The position numbers and the translations under genes were made by a program. The notes under the pieces were generated by a model. The model did no database searches. It was not told where the DNA came from and was given only the letters and a program-made list of their open reading frames with translations. Shown here one piece after another: positions 43,042-55,129 of a stretch of 64,000 bases of DNA; within the stretch, counting starts at the first letter, position 1, and every line of letters begins with the position of its first letter. This DNA comes from Sternotherus odoratus. Taxonomy: Eukaryota; Chordata; Testudines; Kinosternidae. The stretch lies in contig JAVMKO010000005.1 in the NCBI GenBank assembly GCA_032164245.1, positions 46,268,193-46,332,192 on the forward strand, read 5' to 3'.

Positions 43042-45281
43042 TATTGTATAATTATAGAATAACCATAGTTTTCTACTAACACTTAAAAAGCAGTTTCACT
43101 TTTGAACAGAAAAGAAGATCCATAATTCTAGAGTTTTGAAATTCAATGGGCATTATTATTTGCTAACTAACTGGGGGGCACAGGGATGGATTACACGTAT
43201 ATTTGAATAATGTTTCAATGAAGATGCTTTAGAGGGCATCCATTTCATGCTTCACAAACTGCTGTTAAGAAAAAAACAATCCTGGAACTACATTAAAAAA
43301 ATAAAAAAGATAGGCTTCCATTGATTAAATTTGTTTTGAGTTTTGTGATGTGAAACTTCCTTAACAAAGGGCGAAGTCTCAGTTTTGCTTTGGGATACTC
43401 TAAGGCAGTGTTTCTCAAGGACCGATCTGTGAAATCTTCCTTACACAGTTTAGGAAGACAGAAAGCTGTTCTAAGGCATTCAGAGATAAGTAAGTTCATG
43501 TGCTGTGGACACGCAGTTGGCTAATGTTTAACAAGTACTTATTATGCAAGTGATTTAATTTCTCTCCTGAAAAGCATCTGCACATACTGAAAGCTATTTC
43601 AGTAAATGTTTCTGCCATCTTACATTAACTTTTGAAAACTGATACAGTGTTTGAACCATAGCTGATCAGTCTACAATCCAGTTTAATGTTAGTTGTAATA
43701 TGGGTGGTTCTATTGAAACTGTGGCCTCTGTGCAAGCCAGTTACATAACTTTTTAAATCAGCCATTCTTTATTTTCAAATGGAATAAAATGATTTTTTTT
43801 ATTTTAACAGATGAAGAAAATACAATTTTTTTATGCTGATGGTGCCCAATGACCCCAAATAGGGATTAGAGCCTCATGAACATTTTTACAACACAAGTAT
43901 AATCCATGCCACAAATACAGTTCCTGCCCTAGAGAGCGCACAGTCTGATTTAGACAATACAAAACAGGTGCATAAATAGACAAAGGGGAGGGAGGAAAGT
44001 TTTAAAAAGGTAACCGTAGAGACAGCTCTATTTGCATATGTTAGCAGTGTCACAGGTGGTCACAAGTGTAAGATGGCAGTTAATTTGCTAATCAAAGACG
44101 TAGACAACTTAAACAACTGGTCTGTTTTATTTGAAATTAGAAGTTTGAAATGCCCACCCTCATGTGAACGTATCTATTTTCACTCTTTTGCTTTCACTAA
44201 TAAATCAAAGGGAAATATGTAGGTTAAAACATTTGTTTAGTTTTCTTGTCTGGTACTAAAATCTTAAATTACAAAAAAATGAAATTTTATGTCAATGTTT
44301 TTAGGTTCAAGACGTAGTTAAAGGATTGTTGGATCTCATTGGCTCTACAAAATTAAACTGTTTTAACTGTTGGGAAAACAACAGTGTTGCAGCCAGATCC
44401 TCCAACAGCTGATTTTGCAGTACAGATGGGACTGTGGTCTGACTCCAGTTCTATCATACATTTAAAATCTGATATCTTTTAAATTATGTTATGGAAACTA
44501 TACCAACAGGGTCCTTGGTTTCATAAACCTCCTCCAGTCCCCTTAGAGTAGCAAGCTTCCTACTTAGAGTTATAATTTTTTAATGGGGTTAAACAAAGTA
44601 ATCAAACTAAAAATATTTTTTTTTCTTCCCATTTTTGTAATTTTTGTTGGGTAATAAGTAAACCACTTTCAGACACTAGGGACCACTTTAAGCAACAACT
44701 GTGAAACTGACTGGTCTTGTTACTGTCCAAATGGAGTTATATGCAAAGTATAAATATCTGAAGAGACACATGATTCAAACCCAACATTTTTAAATTCAAC
44801 TCTTTTTGAGTTTGACAAGTGTCACCATGCCTCAATGGGTCACAGCTGAGCATGCCCCATTCAGGACAAACTGCTGAGAAATAAGGGCCAACTCACCCCC
44901 ACAACTGGTGGTTATTCTTCCATAAGATGTACCACCCAAGTAACAAAAGTAAACTTCTGTCTCACCACACTGGTTAGCAAGAAGTCAGAAATGCAGTTTC
45001 CCAGCCCTTGTTTCACCACCTAGACACTAGACTTAACGATGAGTGGCTATTTAAAATCACTTTCATCAAAGAGTTCTTCTAATCCCAAGAGATGAGCCAT
45101 GTAGCCAGCCCAGTATACGACTCAGATCTTACCTAATAATCATGCTGTTGCCAATCCTTTTGTATCTAATATCTAAAGGGTTATTTGTAAGAGAAAAGAA
45201 AGAGGAGAGAATTAAAATGGTCAAAGGAATCAAATATGTACAGTCATTGCAAAGTTCTTGGAACAGGTTTGTAGCAGTGAT
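43042..45281 (+). other. Probable intron, nothing firmly recognised
   Basis: A/T-rich sequence. A stretch near 43915-43990 (tcctgccctagagagcgcac) may be an ancient SINE/LINE2-like fragment, but this is weak. Confidence 0.35.
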
Positions 45282-45627
45282 GAAATTAGCGTTGCCAATT
45301 TTCTAAGTGCAGAAAACCAAACACTGTTGCCCTGCCCCTGTCCTGTCCCTTCTCCAAGGCCCTGTCCCCGCTCACTCCATCCCTCCCTCCCTCCATTGCT
45401 TGCTGTCCCCCATCCTTACTCACTCATTTTCACTGGTCTGGGGTAGGGGTACAGGAGGGGGAGCAGGCTCTGGAGTGGGGCTGGGGATGAAGGGTTTGGG
45501 GTTCAGGAGGGGGTTCGAGGCTGGGGCAGGAGGTTGGGCTTTGAGAGGGGGTTCGGGGGGTGGACTCTGGGCAGCGTTGACCTTGGGCAGCTTTTGGGAA
45601 GCAGCGACTTGTCCCTCTGGCTCCTAG
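45282..45627. repeat. GC-rich interspersed repeat, class unknown
   Basis: It begins 'gcgttgccaattttctaag', passes through C-rich 'ccctgcccctgtcctgtccc', and ends in G-rich 'gggttcaggagggggttcg' repeats. Its composition contrasts with A/T-rich flanks, as in the GC-rich MITEs of this window. No inverted ends or target duplication were found. Confidence 0.45.
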
Positions 45628-47258
45628 ATGGAATAAACTGCTGACTTGTAATGTCTCTGGTAACTTCCAAAAGATTGGAAGATCCTGAGTCCATTGGTTG
45701 TGATGCTCCTGTTAGGATAAGTCCATAGTTCAGAGATCAGAGCAGGAAAGAAACAAAATGGAGATGCTTTCAGGGTCTTTTATACTTTCTCCAATGTGGA
45801 GGGGATGCTTTCAGTCTTAGTTTGTGGAAAAGTACAGGTGCAACATGGAGTCCAGGGTCATATGAGTCTGCCCTTGCATGCGTTGATGAATCATAGCAGG
45901 AGCCATTACCCATATTTTGGCTAAGGCATCCACAGGATGGCCTACCATGCAGGGATAATCTTCCTTGGCCCATTGTGTTTAACGGGCCATCAACTTGAAT
46001 GGTTCATTCACAATGTGCAGGCTAGACTAGGTGCAAACTACCCTGTGGGTGTTACCCCAGGAGCAAACACATTTGAAAAACAGGTATGTTGTCAATATTC
46101 ATAACTTCAGGTACAAAAATGATATACACATACAAACAGGATAATCATATTCAGAAAATCATAACTTTTCCATTGACATCTTACAAGAGATAATTTGTAC
46201 AAGACTGTTGCAATTGTGTAGCAGTGGTAGAAACAATGATGTACATGGTCATATTTTAATCATAAAACATCACAATAAGTTCCTTTTTAATTGAAATTTG
46301 ACTAAAGTTACTATATTCAGCCAAAAAAAAAAAAGGGTGGTGGTGGTGGGGGGGGGAATCCACTGTTTCTTTGGTAGAAATAAGTGGTAAATTGTAATGT
46401 GTGCGGTTAAACATTAAAGCACCAGTCTGAAAATGTACAATACCTCATGCTGCATTAGGGATGCTTCCCTTTAATTTATCATATTTACTTTTGTTAGGTA
46501 AAAATAGCTGGTCCTACTCACCTTTCCACACCCAAGTAGTGTGGAGTTGGATTAGGGCTCACAAGCTGTCAGAGACCAAGTAATAAACACCAACACTCAA
46601 TTCTTTGATCAAAGGGTGCACACCCTCCTCAGGCTTACTAGCTTCAGAGGCATGTGGCAACTTTATTTGAGAAACACAGTAGTATTTATAGAGAGGAGTA
46701 AACAAGTGTACATGTGATCCCTACCATGCATTTAACTGTCCGTGATATGCACATGTGATCAACCAAGTCATCCCTGGTTGTATCTAGTTAAAACCAGTGT
46801 TACAACTGCTCGAGGAATGCTGATAAGGAAGACAATAGACATATGGCTGTCGGGGTTGTAAAAAGGTCAGAGACTGTTGTTCAGGTCAGAGCCAGGGCCA
46901 AAAGTTTAAATTCAACACTTTGATCAACTTGATCCATCTCCCAAAACCTTCTGTTGCTTGTTATTGGCACAGACACTAAGGTTGCTTTACTTCTATAGTT
47001 ATCACATCATAGTGCTAACAGTATGATTTATATCAGTGAGAGATTGAGTACATGTAATCTTCTATTTTTGTTTCAGCACTTGAATTTAGTCTGATACACT
47101 TTGATTTTTTTTAATGTTTCTGCTTTAATTCTCAGCAAGTTAACTTTGTAAATACTTGCTACTTTCTGTTTAGTTGTTGGTCAGTAAAAATGAAAGATTC
47201 CTGTTAAAATATTCCTTTTTGCTACTGTATCTGGTATGTTATGCTGAAATGGAGTTTT
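45628..47258 (+). other. Probable intron, unresolved old repeats
   Basis: The stretch 45690-46250 contains repeat-like text (aggataatcatattcagaaa) that I cannot assign. 46560-46950 looks like part of a worn LTR or DNA element. Nothing codes. Confidence 0.35.
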
Positions 47259-47260
47259 TA

Positions 47261-48429
47261 CTCCTGGGGGAATTCTGAGCCAAAATATTAAAAATTCTGT
47301 GCACAATATTTTAAAATTCTGCTAAGGTAAGAACTAGATAAATTAATGGAGGTTAGGCCCACCAATGGCTATTAGCCAGGATGGCCAGGGATGCTAAACC
47401 ATGCTCTGAAGTATCCCTAAGCCCGTGTTTGTTAGAAGCTGGGAATGAGTGACAGGGGATGGATCACTTGATGATTACCTGTTCTGTTCATTCCCTCTGG
47501 GGCACCTGGCATTGGCCAATGTCAGAAGACAGGATACAGGGCTAGATGGTCCATTGAGTTGACCCAGTATGGCCGTTTTTATGTAAAATTCTGCATATTT
47601 TATTTGTCAAAATAGCACAGTATAGTCATGCTAGTTTCAATTATGTTGGCAATTTATTTCAAAAATACCTGTCAGCAAGTATGTCTGTAACAATACAGAC
47701 CAAAAAAACCCAAAAGTTTCAGTAAATTTTTTTTGGGGGGGGCAAATAGATTCTTTACTAGGCATATTAATAAACAACTTTGAGTAATTCATTTAAACTA
47801 CAATACAAAAATATATTTCTCATGGCCTTCAGAAGCAGTTCAAAGGCTTGTGGGAGTCGGGGGTAATGGAGGAGCTGAGGGAGAAGGAAAGATCCTAAGA
47901 GTGAGCTTGGAGGGTTGTTGGGTGTGAGTGGGAGAAGTATTTTTTGAGGGGATAGAGGGATTGTTAGGGAGTTGGAGAGCATCCCCTATCCAGGCCCTGG
48001 CGGACCCCAAGGCTCTCACATTCAGTCAGGCACATCTGCCCTGTTCCCATGTGTCCATGCAGCCTACCTCCCCAACCCCCAGTGGCCCGACACCCCCACT
48101 CCCAGTCAGCCCCTGGCTCAGTGCTGTCACCCCACTAGCTCCTGAGCTCATGCACCAGTCTGTTCCCCTCACTAGCCCTTCTGAACCCCAGTCTATGATC
48201 CCTCAGCAGCTCTGCATGCCCCTCTCTGTTTGTCCAAACCTGGCTCTGTGGTCAGGGTACTGCGATGAATGCGGCCAGCTATTGGCTGTTCTGGTGCCGC
48301 AGTGGTCTCTGGCGGGTGAAAGGCAGAACCGCAGCACTTCTTGGGGAGAATGTATTTTCTGCATAGAAAAAAATTGTGTGCCAAACATAAATTCTGCATG
48401 TGTGCAGTGGTGCAGAATTTCCCCAGAAG
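47261..48429. mobile_element. Inverted-repeat DNA element, TA target
   Basis: The ends CTCCTGGGGGAATTCTG and CAGAATTTCCCCAGAAG are inverted repeats flanked by TA (47259-47260, 48430-48431). Sub-terminal 'aaaattctg' repeats lie at both ends. A CR1 piece is inserted at 47323-47584. Related to 3977-4835. Confidence 0.75.
47323..47584 (+). mobile_element. CR1 LINE 3' end with 10-bp TSD
   Basis: CR1 3' text (atggctattagccaggatgg, then gatcacttgatgattacctg, then gaagacaggatacagggcta) is flanked by aaaattctgc at 47313-47322 and 47585-47594. The flanks are a clean duplication of host-element sequence. Confidence 0.88.
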
Positions 48430-48431
48430 TA

Positions 48432-48845
48432 AGTTGTCCTGGCCAGTGAATACATAGGAATGCTTGGCAGTTATTGACCATAACTGCACTTTTTTTTCTC
48501 ACTTATGCAATTTCTTCCATTGTGCGTGAGCTGATGAGACTACCATTTTACTGAAAACTGTACAGTAGATAATCACCAGCCAGAGTTTTTGGATGGTCTT
48601 TCAGTAACTAGGGTTTATGAATATCCCTCAACTTTGATTGGATCTATTTTTAGAACTCCCTATCTAACAGCCCCAAAATAAGTTGGCTGATCCTGTCCCA
48701 CTCCTATCAATCTCCTTCCCTAGTCCAGATACCGTTTATAATTTCAGTAAAAAGGGAATTATTTTTCGGAAGGGGAACTGAGGAGAAAATGGTGGAGGAG
48801 ATGGGTGCTGAGTGGGGAAAGAATCAAAAGATGACAGCCGATGGG
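48432..48845 (+). other. Unrecognised sequence
   Basis: No repeat or exon was recognised. The 5' start of the CR1 near 48846 is approximate. Confidence 0.35.
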
Positions 48846-48868
48846 GCTTTCTGAGGTGACTGGGTAAC

Positions 48869-50148
48869 TGTAGCGGGCCCGGATGGACCCCCTACGAGGG
48901 GGACAGCCCGCGCACCGGCGAGCCGCCGTGGACGGCGGAGCCGGCGCGACCACGCCCCCCGCCCCGGAAGTGCAACCGGCAACCTGGATGCACAAAAGGC
49001 GGGGCGGGGAGCCAAGAGGGGGGTGGAAGCGGGAGGAGGAAAGCCCGCTGGGAGAACTGGCCTCCCCCCTGCCTGGAGAGAGAGAGAGGTGGGCGTCCCG
49101 ACGCCGAGGACGGACGGGACGGCCCGGAGGCCCCCAACACCGTCTGCGGGGGAGACGGGAACAGAGACCTCCCGGGGACCGGGGCTCCCGCAGCCGGAGA
49201 AGCAGGGGGTGAGACCCCGATGCTCCTGGACCCCGTGACCACGGGGTGCAACCCACCCGGACCCACGACCACCAGCCCAGAGACCCCTGACGACTGGCCC
49301 GGAGTTCCAGCTGCCAGCTACCCGGAGGAACCCGGACCCACGACCACCAGCCCAGAGACCCCCGACGACTGGCCCGGAGTTCCAGCCGCCAGCTACCCAG
49401 AGGAATCCGAAATGGACTGGACCCCCGCCGACCAGGAACTCTGAGCTCAGATACTGGAGGGGTGGGGGAAGAACTAGTCACTCCCGCCACCGGAGCCCAG
49501 ACGCCCGGGCGGAGCCTAGCCAAGCCTGTATAATTGCTGGCCACCTGGACGAGGGAGCCCAGGCAACCGCCAGCCTAGCAAAGACTGTAGTTGCTGGCTG
49601 CTTGGACCAGGAAAGCCCAAGCGAAAGCCAGCCTAGCCAAGCCTGTATAATTGCGGGCCACCTGGACGAGGAAGCCCAGGCAACCGCCCGCCTAGCAAAG
49701 ACTGTAGTTGCTGGCTGCTTGGACCAGGAAAGCCCAAGCGAAAGCCAGCCTAGCCAAGCCTATAATTGCGGGCCACCTGGACGAGGAAGCCCAAGCAACC
49801 GCCCGCCTAGCAAAGACTGTAGTTGCTGGCTGCTGGGACCAGGAAAGCCCAAGCGAAAGCCAGCCTAGCCAAGCCTGTATAATTGCTGGCCGCCTGGACA
49901 AGGAGACCCAGGCAACCGCCAGCCTAGCCACGCCGGTGTAATTACTGACTGCGGGTACCTGGAGGACCCCGCCCACCGCCCACCGAGACAAGACTACACC
50001 CTCGCCGGCAGAGGGGGCCGGGAGAGCCCAAGCCAAGGTTGACCAGAGACGGAGACTACCCGGCAGGGGGCACCCTCGACCCTGGGAAGCTGCTAATTCC
50101 CCACAATCCCAGCAGGGGGCGCCCCGGGTAAGAGCAATCCCGTCTACA
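48869..50148 (+). repeat. 5' LTR (1280 bp)
   Basis: It starts TGTAGC and ends TCTACA. It contains an ETS-like ccccggaagtg at about 48963. A ~75-bp unit is repeated twice at about 49260-49420, and there is a four-unit ~116-bp VNTR at 49506-49950. It has one more VNTR unit than the 3' LTR. Confidence 0.93.
49506..49950 (+). repeat. ~116-bp VNTR in LTR with repeated TATA-like motif
   Basis: Each unit starts 'cctagccaagcctgtataat' (third unit lacks the 'tg') and ends 'gcgaaagccag'. There are four units here, three at 55199-55510. The tataat motif gives each unit a potential TATA element. Which copy, if any, starts transcription is unknown. Confidence 0.85.
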
Positions 50149-50150
50149 CG

Positions 50151-50167
50151 TGGTGGAGAATGCAGGC
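50151..50167 (+). promoter_or_regulatory. Candidate primer-binding site (tRNA-Ala-like)
   Basis: Two bases after the 5' LTR the sequence reads TGGTGGAGAATGCAGGC. Its first nine bases fit the complement of a tRNA-Ala 3' end (TGGTGGAGATGC-type) with one extra base. The assignment is from memory of tRNA ends and is tentative. Confidence 0.5.
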
Positions 50168-50235
50168 ACGTCCCCTCCCCTGAGAAACGGGAGCCAGCCA
50201 CGGTAACGTAGGACCCCTCCATACCGACGTGATAG

Positions 50236-51894
50236 ATGGAGGGCGGAGACGTAGACAAGCTGATTAAATGGCTGGCCGTGAGCCAGCAGCAGCAGCAACA
50301 ACAGTTGTTGCAACAACTGGGGACCCAGCAACAGCAACTGATTCAGGAACTGGGGGCCCAGAGCCGGGAGCAGCAGCAACAGTGTTTACAACAGCTCACA
50401 GCGTTCTGGACCCGGGCGGGAACCGCGGACCCCAGCGGAGCGGGGGGCCCCCCAGACCCGGTGGTGCCCGTACGACTAACTAAGATGGGGCCGGAAGACG
50501 ATCCGGAGGCTTTTTTGCTCACGTTTGAACGGGTCGCGACCGCCGCCCGCTGGCCCCCCGCGCAATGGGCCACGTTGGTGGCCCCTTACCTCACGGGACC
50601 CGCGCAGGCGGCCTACCGAGCCTTACCAGTAGCCGAGGCCCACAACTATGAACGTTTAAAAGCGGCGATCCTGGACGCCCTCGAAATCACCCCTGAGACC
50701 TTCCGGAGGCGGCTACGCGAGAAGACGTATACCCCCGGAGCTCGTCCCCGTGTGGTTGCGCAGCAAGTGAAGGAAGCCTGCTGGAGATGGCTACTACCGG
50801 AGCAGAAGACAGGAGAAGAGGTGGCTGAGCAGGTGGCCCTGGAACACTTCCTACACATCCTACCACCTCGAGGGCGGACGTGGGTGGTGCGGCATCGACC
50901 GACGACGCTGAGTAAGGCGGTAGAACTAATGGAGGATTTCTTGATTGCCGAAGCCCCGACCGGGGTCGGAGCCAGAAGCCCGGCAGGGCCTCCCCTGCCA
51001 CCCCGGGGGGAACGGACCCCACAACCACGGCCGGAGACCCGGCCCGCTCGTCATACCGCAGACCAGTGGGGACCGGGCCCGGCCCGACCGAGGGCCCGGA
51101 GAGAACGCGAACCCCCGCGGGATGGCCAACGGGAGCGGAGGAGCCCGAACCTCGAAACTCCCTCCCCCAGTCCGAGACCTCCCGAGGAACACCGCCCCTC
51201 CACCCTCGGACCGTGTTTCACTTGTGGTCGCTTTGGACACCTCCGTCGGGAGTGCCCGACCATGGACTGTAACTACGCGCAGGTTTGGACCGGCGAGACC
51301 CGAGCCCGGGCCCGACAACCCCGGAAGCTCACCATCCCGGTCCTGGTCGATGGGACCCCGACCTCTGCGCTCCTTGACTCTGGATGTAGCCAGACCATGG
51401 TTAGGGGAGACCTGGTCCGGTACACGGGACCTCCGTGTGGCACCGTTCACCTCCAGTGCGTCCACGGGGACATACAAGCCTATCCCAAGGTCCCGGTTAA
51501 ACTGACCATGCAGGGGCAGACCCGGACGCTGGAGGTGGGTCTAGCCCCGAAGTTAGCCTACCCAGTTATCCTGGGCCGAGATTGGAGAGGGTTCACCGGA
51601 CTCCTGTGGGTAGCCGCGGAACGGACCGCGTCAGGGAAAGAAGCCTTGGAGGGCGAGCCGGCGGAACCAGAGGCCCAGAACCCAGATCGGACGGAGGCCG
51701 ACCACTCCCCCCCGGGATCCTCGGAGGAGCCCGAAGGGGCGGTCCCTAGCCTAGAGGAGGCCCCCATCCTCCGTGCCGATTTTCCCCAAGACCAACGAGC
51801 AGACCCCTCTCTGCGATGGGCCTATGAGCAGCTGGCCAAGGTAAACGGGAGTCCGAAACCCCCCCCCCCAGGCCTCTACGTACCCCCACTTTGA
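50236..51894 (+). CDS. Gag-protease frame of Gmr1-type element
   Basis: This 552-residue frame begins with a Gln-rich coiled-coil-like region (about residues 15-60). A retroelement capsid-like region follows (about 75-230, with [13 protein letters not shown] and [14 protein letters not shown]). A basic/proline linker leads to a CCHC zinc knuckle (C327-C340, [14 protein letters not shown]) and an aspartic protease with the DSG triad (D381, LLDSGCS). Gag packages the RNA and the protease cuts the polyprotein. The frame ends in a TGA 23 bases after an 11-C run; the pol frame overlaps in another phase. Confidence 0.88.
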   Translation: MEGGDVDKLIKWLAVSQQQQQQQLLQQLGTQQQQLIQELGAQSREQQQQCLQQLTAFWTRAGTADPSGAGGPPDPVVPVRLTKMGPEDDPEAFLLTFERVATAARWPPAQWATLVAPYLTGPAQAAYRALPVAEAHNYERLKAAILDALEITPETFRRRLREKTYTPGARPRVVAQQVKEACWRWLLPEQKTGEEVAEQVALEHFLHILPPRGRTWVVRHRPTTLSKAVELMEDFLIAEAPTGVGARSPAGPPLPPRGERTPQPRPETRPARHTADQWGPGPARPRARREREPPRDGQRERRSPNLETPSPSPRPPEEHRPSTLGPCFTCGRFGHLRRECPTMDCNYAQVWTGETRARARQPRKLTIPVLVDGTPTSALLDSGCSQTMVRGDLVRYTGPPCGTVHLQCVHGDIQAYPKVPVKLTMQGQTRTLEVGLAPKLAYPVILGRDWRGFTGLLWVAAERTASGKEALEGEPAEPEAQNPDRTEADHSPPGSSEEPEGAVPSLEEAPILRADFPQDQRADPSLRWAYEQLAKVNGSPKPPPPGLYVPPL

Positions 51895-54800
51895 ATTAAT
51901 CGGCGACCGCCTCTACCGCTTTTTCCGCGACACCCAGACCACCGAGATCCGAACCCAGCTCGTGGTTCCCCGTTGCCATCGCCGCGCGATCCTACAGTTG
52001 GCCCATGACCCTCCTACCGCGGGCCACCTAGGTCGGGAGAAAACCCTAGCCCGTATCCTGACTCGATTCTACTGGCCCGGCATCCACCAGGAGGTTCGAA
52101 ACTTCTGTGACTCCTGCCCCGAATGCCAACGAGTAACCCCGAAGGGGAATGTCCGGGCCCCCCTGATTCCACTGCCTCTCATCGGCACGCCGTTCGAGAG
52201 AATTGGAATGGACATCGTGGGCCCCCTCCCTAAGAGCGTGGCCGGATACCAGTACATCCTAGTTATCCTTGATTACGCTACCCGCTTCCCCGAGGCCATC
52301 CCCCTTCGGAATATCACCGCCCGGACTGTGGCCGCAGAACTCCTGAAAGTCTTGGCCCGCGTGGGGCTTCCTCGAGAAATCTTGACCGACCAGGGGACCA
52401 ACTTCACATCTCGTTTACTCCGTCAAGTCTGTGAGCTTCTGGGGATAAAGAAACTGCAGACCTCCGTTTACCACCCCCAGACGGATGGGTTGGTCGAGCG
52501 GTTTAACCGCACGCTAAAACTAATGCTACGGAAATTCACTCCCCAAGACCTTCGTCGCTGGGACCAGCTGATCCCTCCCTTACTTCTAGCTATCCGGGAG
52601 GTACCCCAATCATCCACCAAGTTCTCCCCTTTCGAGCTACTATACGGCAGACAGCCGAAGGGTCTCCTGGATCTCATGCGCGAGGAGTGGGAGCACGAGC
52701 CCTCCCCCTCCCGGAGTATCCTGCAGTATGTCTTGCAGCTCCAGGAGCAACTAAAACGGGTAGGGAGCCTTGCACGGGAGAACCTTCAGAGCGCCCAACA
52801 AGCGCAGGAGAAAAGCTACAATCGAGGGACCCGTGACCGGACCTTTTCACCCGGAGACCGGGTATTGCTCTTGCTGCCATCTGAGGAATCCAAACTATTA
52901 GCCCGATGGCAAGGACCATATGAGGTCCTCCGCCGAGTAGGCCCGGTCAATTACGAAATCGCCCACCCAGGGAAGAAAAAGGCGAAACAAATCTACCACG
53001 TCAATTTGCTGAGGGCATGGCGAGACCGGGAAGGACTACTGATTACTCCTTACCCCCCGGACCCCGAACTCGGACCGGAAGCCGCCCCTACCATTGACCA
53101 GGGGATGCCACAACTGGGACCTACTCTGACGGAGGAACAACGGAAACAGGCCAAGGGGTTAATAAAGTCCTTTCCCAAAACGTTTACTACGACACCCGGA
53201 AAAACCACACTGGTATATCACGACATACGCACCAACCCCGGAGCAGCGGTGCGAGAGACTACCCGACCTCTGCCACGGCGCCTGCACGAGACGGTGGAGA
53301 AAGAAGTACAGCTGATGCTGGAACTAGGGGTGATCGAGCAATCACGGAGTAGTTGGCGTAGCCCCATCGTGCTCGTCCCAAAACCAGATGGGTCGGTGCG
53401 ATTCTGTATTGACTTCCGGCGGGTGAACGGCATCTCCCAATTCGACGCCTACCCCATGCCCCGAGTCGACGAGCTACTAGATAGGCTCGGCGACGCACGC
53501 TACATCAGTACCCTCGATCTAACAAAGGGGTACTGGCAGATTCCCCTCAGCCCGGAAGCACGGGAAAAGACAGCCTTTTCCACACGGTCCGGGCTGTACC
53601 AATTTACCCGGATGCCGTTTGGGCTACATGGTGCACCCGCCACTTTCCAGAGACTAATGGATCGCCTCCTCCAACCACACCAGGAATACGCGGCGGCGTA
53701 TCTGGACGACGTGGTGATCCACAGCCGCTGTTGGGAAGACCACCTCCCCCAAGTTGCCGCCGTCCTGCGGACATTAAGGGACGCAGGTCTGACCGCTAAC
53801 CCTGCAAAATGCAAGATCGCGTGGCAGGAAACCACCTACCTGGGCCATACCCTGGGGCACGGACAGGTACGGCCACTAATAGGAAAGGTTCAGGCGCTAC
53901 AAGCCTACGCGGCCCCGACGACCAAAAGGCAAGTGCGACAATTCTTGGGGCTAGCCGGATACTATTGTCGCTTCGTCCCGGCGTTCGCCTCGATCGCCGC
54001 CCCTCTGACCGAACTGCTACGAAAGGATAGCCCCCGACGGGTCCGATGGACGCCCATCTGTCAGGACGCCTTCCAACGCCTCAAGAACCGGCTGTGTGAG
54101 GAACCAGTCCTCTTTAGCCCTGATTTCAACAGGGAATTCATTGTCCAGACTGACGCGTCCGAAGTGGGCTTGGGGGCGGTCCTATCCCAGGAGATCGATG
54201 GAGACGAACACCCCATTGTCTACATCAGTAGGAAACTCTTCCCCCGCGAAAGAGGGTATGCGGTAATAGAAAAGGAAGCCCTAGCGGTCAAATGGGCAGT
54301 GGACGCCCTGCGGTACTACCTAGCGGGCGGCCCCTTCACCCTGGTAACTGACCACGCCCCCCTACAATGGCTACAGCGGGCCAAAGACACCAACCCCCGG
54401 CTACAGCGCTGGTACATGACCTTACAACCATACGCCTTTACGATCCGGCACCGGGCCGGTAAAGAACATCTCAACGCGGATTTCTTTTCCCGCCTGGGAG
54501 AGGGGGAAAAGTCCCCTACCGGATCCCCGGAGCCGGACTTAAGGGGGGAGGGGTGTAGCGGGCCCGGATGGACCCCCTACGAGGGGGACAGCCTGCGCAC
54601 CGGCGAGCCGCCGTGGACGGCGGAGCCGGCGCGACCACGCCCCCCGCCCCGGAAGTGCAACCGGCAACCCGGATGCACAAAAGGCGGGGCGGGGAGCCGA
54701 GAGGGGGGTGGAAGCGGGAGGAGGAAAGCCCGCTGGGAGAACTGGCCTCCCCCCTGCCTGGAGAGAGAGAGAGGTGGGCGTCCCGACGCCGAGGACGGAC

Positions 54801-55129
54801 GGGACGGCCCGGAGGCCCCCAACACCGTCTGCGGGGGAGACGGGAACAGAGACCTCCCGGGGACCGGGGCTCCCGCAGCCGGAGAAGCAGGGGGTGAGAC
54901 CCCGATGCTCCTGGACCCCGTGACCACGGGGTGCAACCCACCCGGACCCACGACCACCAGCCCAGAGACCCCTGACGACTGGCCCGGAGTTCCAACTGCC
55001 AGCTACCCGGAGGAACCCGGACCCACGACCACCAGCCCAGAGACCCCCGACGACTGGCCCGGAGTTCCAGCCGCCAGCTACCCAGAGGAATCCGAAATGG
55101 ACTGGACCCCCGCCGACCAGGAACTCTGA
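51845..55129 (+). CDS. Pol frame: integrase, RT, RNase H
   Basis: The frame has no stop from 51845 to 55127. Counting from 51962, integrase has an HHCC zinc region (HLGREK to CPEC), catalytic D84, D143 and E179 (DD35E), and a GPY/F C-terminal module ([11 protein letters not shown]). Reverse transcriptase follows, with YLDD at 580-583, then RNase H with D731 (QTDASEVG) and TDHAPLQW. It lacks its own obvious ATG and likely depends on a frame change from gag-protease. The last ~190 codons are encoded by the 3' LTR and contain two repeats of a Thr/Pro-rich unit; they may have no function. Confidence 0.88.
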   Translation, partial: TGVRNPPPQASTYPHFELIGDRLYRFFRDTQTTEIRTQLVVPRCHRRAILQLAHDPPTAGHLGREKTLARILTRFYWPGIHQEVRNFCDSCPECQRVTPKGNVRAPLIPLPLIGTPFERIGMDIVGPLPKSVAGYQYILVILDYATRFPEAIPLRNITARTVAAELLKVLARVGLPREILTDQGTNFTSRLLRQVCELLGIKKLQTSVYHPQTDGLVERFNRTLKLMLRKFTPQDLRRWDQLIPPLLLAIREVPQSSTKFSPFELLYGRQPKGLLDLMREEWEHEPSPSRSILQYVLQLQEQLKRVGSLARENLQSAQQAQEKSYNRGTRDRTFSPGDRVLLLLPSEESKLLARWQGPYEVLRRVGPVNYEIAHPGKKKAKQIYHVNLLRAWRDREGLLITPYPPDPELGPEAAPTIDQGMPQLGPTLTEEQRKQAKGLIKSFPKTFTTTPGKTTLVYHDIRTNPGAAVRETTRPLPRRLHETVEKEVQLMLELGVIEQSRSSWRSPIVLVPKPDGSVRFCIDFRRVNGISQFDAYPMPRVDELLDRLGDARYISTLDLTKGYWQIPLSPEAREKTAFSTRSGLYQFTRMPFGLHGAPATFQRLMDRLLQPHQEYAAAYLDDVVIHSRCWEDHLPQVAAVLRTLRDAGLTANPAKCKIAWQETTYLGHTLGHGQVRPLIGKVQALQAYAAPTTKRQVRQFLGLAGYYCRFVPAFASIAAPLTELLRKDSPRRVRWTPICQDAFQRLKNRLCEEPVLFSPDFNREFIVQTDASEVGLGAVLSQEIDGDEHPIVYISRKLFPRERGYAVIEKEALAVKWAVDALRYYLAGGPFTLVTDHAPLQWLQRAKDTNPRLQRWYMTLQPYAFTIRHRAGKEHLNADFFSRLGEGEKSPTGSPEPDLRGEGCSGPGWTPYEGDSLRTGEPPWTAEPARPRPPPRKCNRQPGCTKGGAGSREGGGSGRRKARWENWPPPCLERERGGRPDAEDGRDGPEAPNTVCGGDGNRDLPGTGAPAAGEAGGETPMLLDPVTTGCNPPGPTTTSPETPDDWPGVPTASYPEEPGPTTTSPETPDDWPGVPAASYPEESEMDWTPADQEL
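54541..54553 (+). promoter_or_regulatory. Polypurine tract
   Basis: AAGGGGGGAGGGG lies directly before the 3' LTR and is the usual plus-strand primer. It sits inside the open pol frame. Confidence 0.9.

Noticed and set aside
45258..45627. Possible coding exon in the GC-rich stretch
   Set aside because: C-rich then G-rich halves look like an interspersed repeat; no splice sites frame an open reading frame.
48759..49544. Minus-strand 261-codon frame in the 5' LTR
   Set aside because: It overlaps the LTR, is repeated in the 3' LTR, has low-complexity composition and shows no domain.
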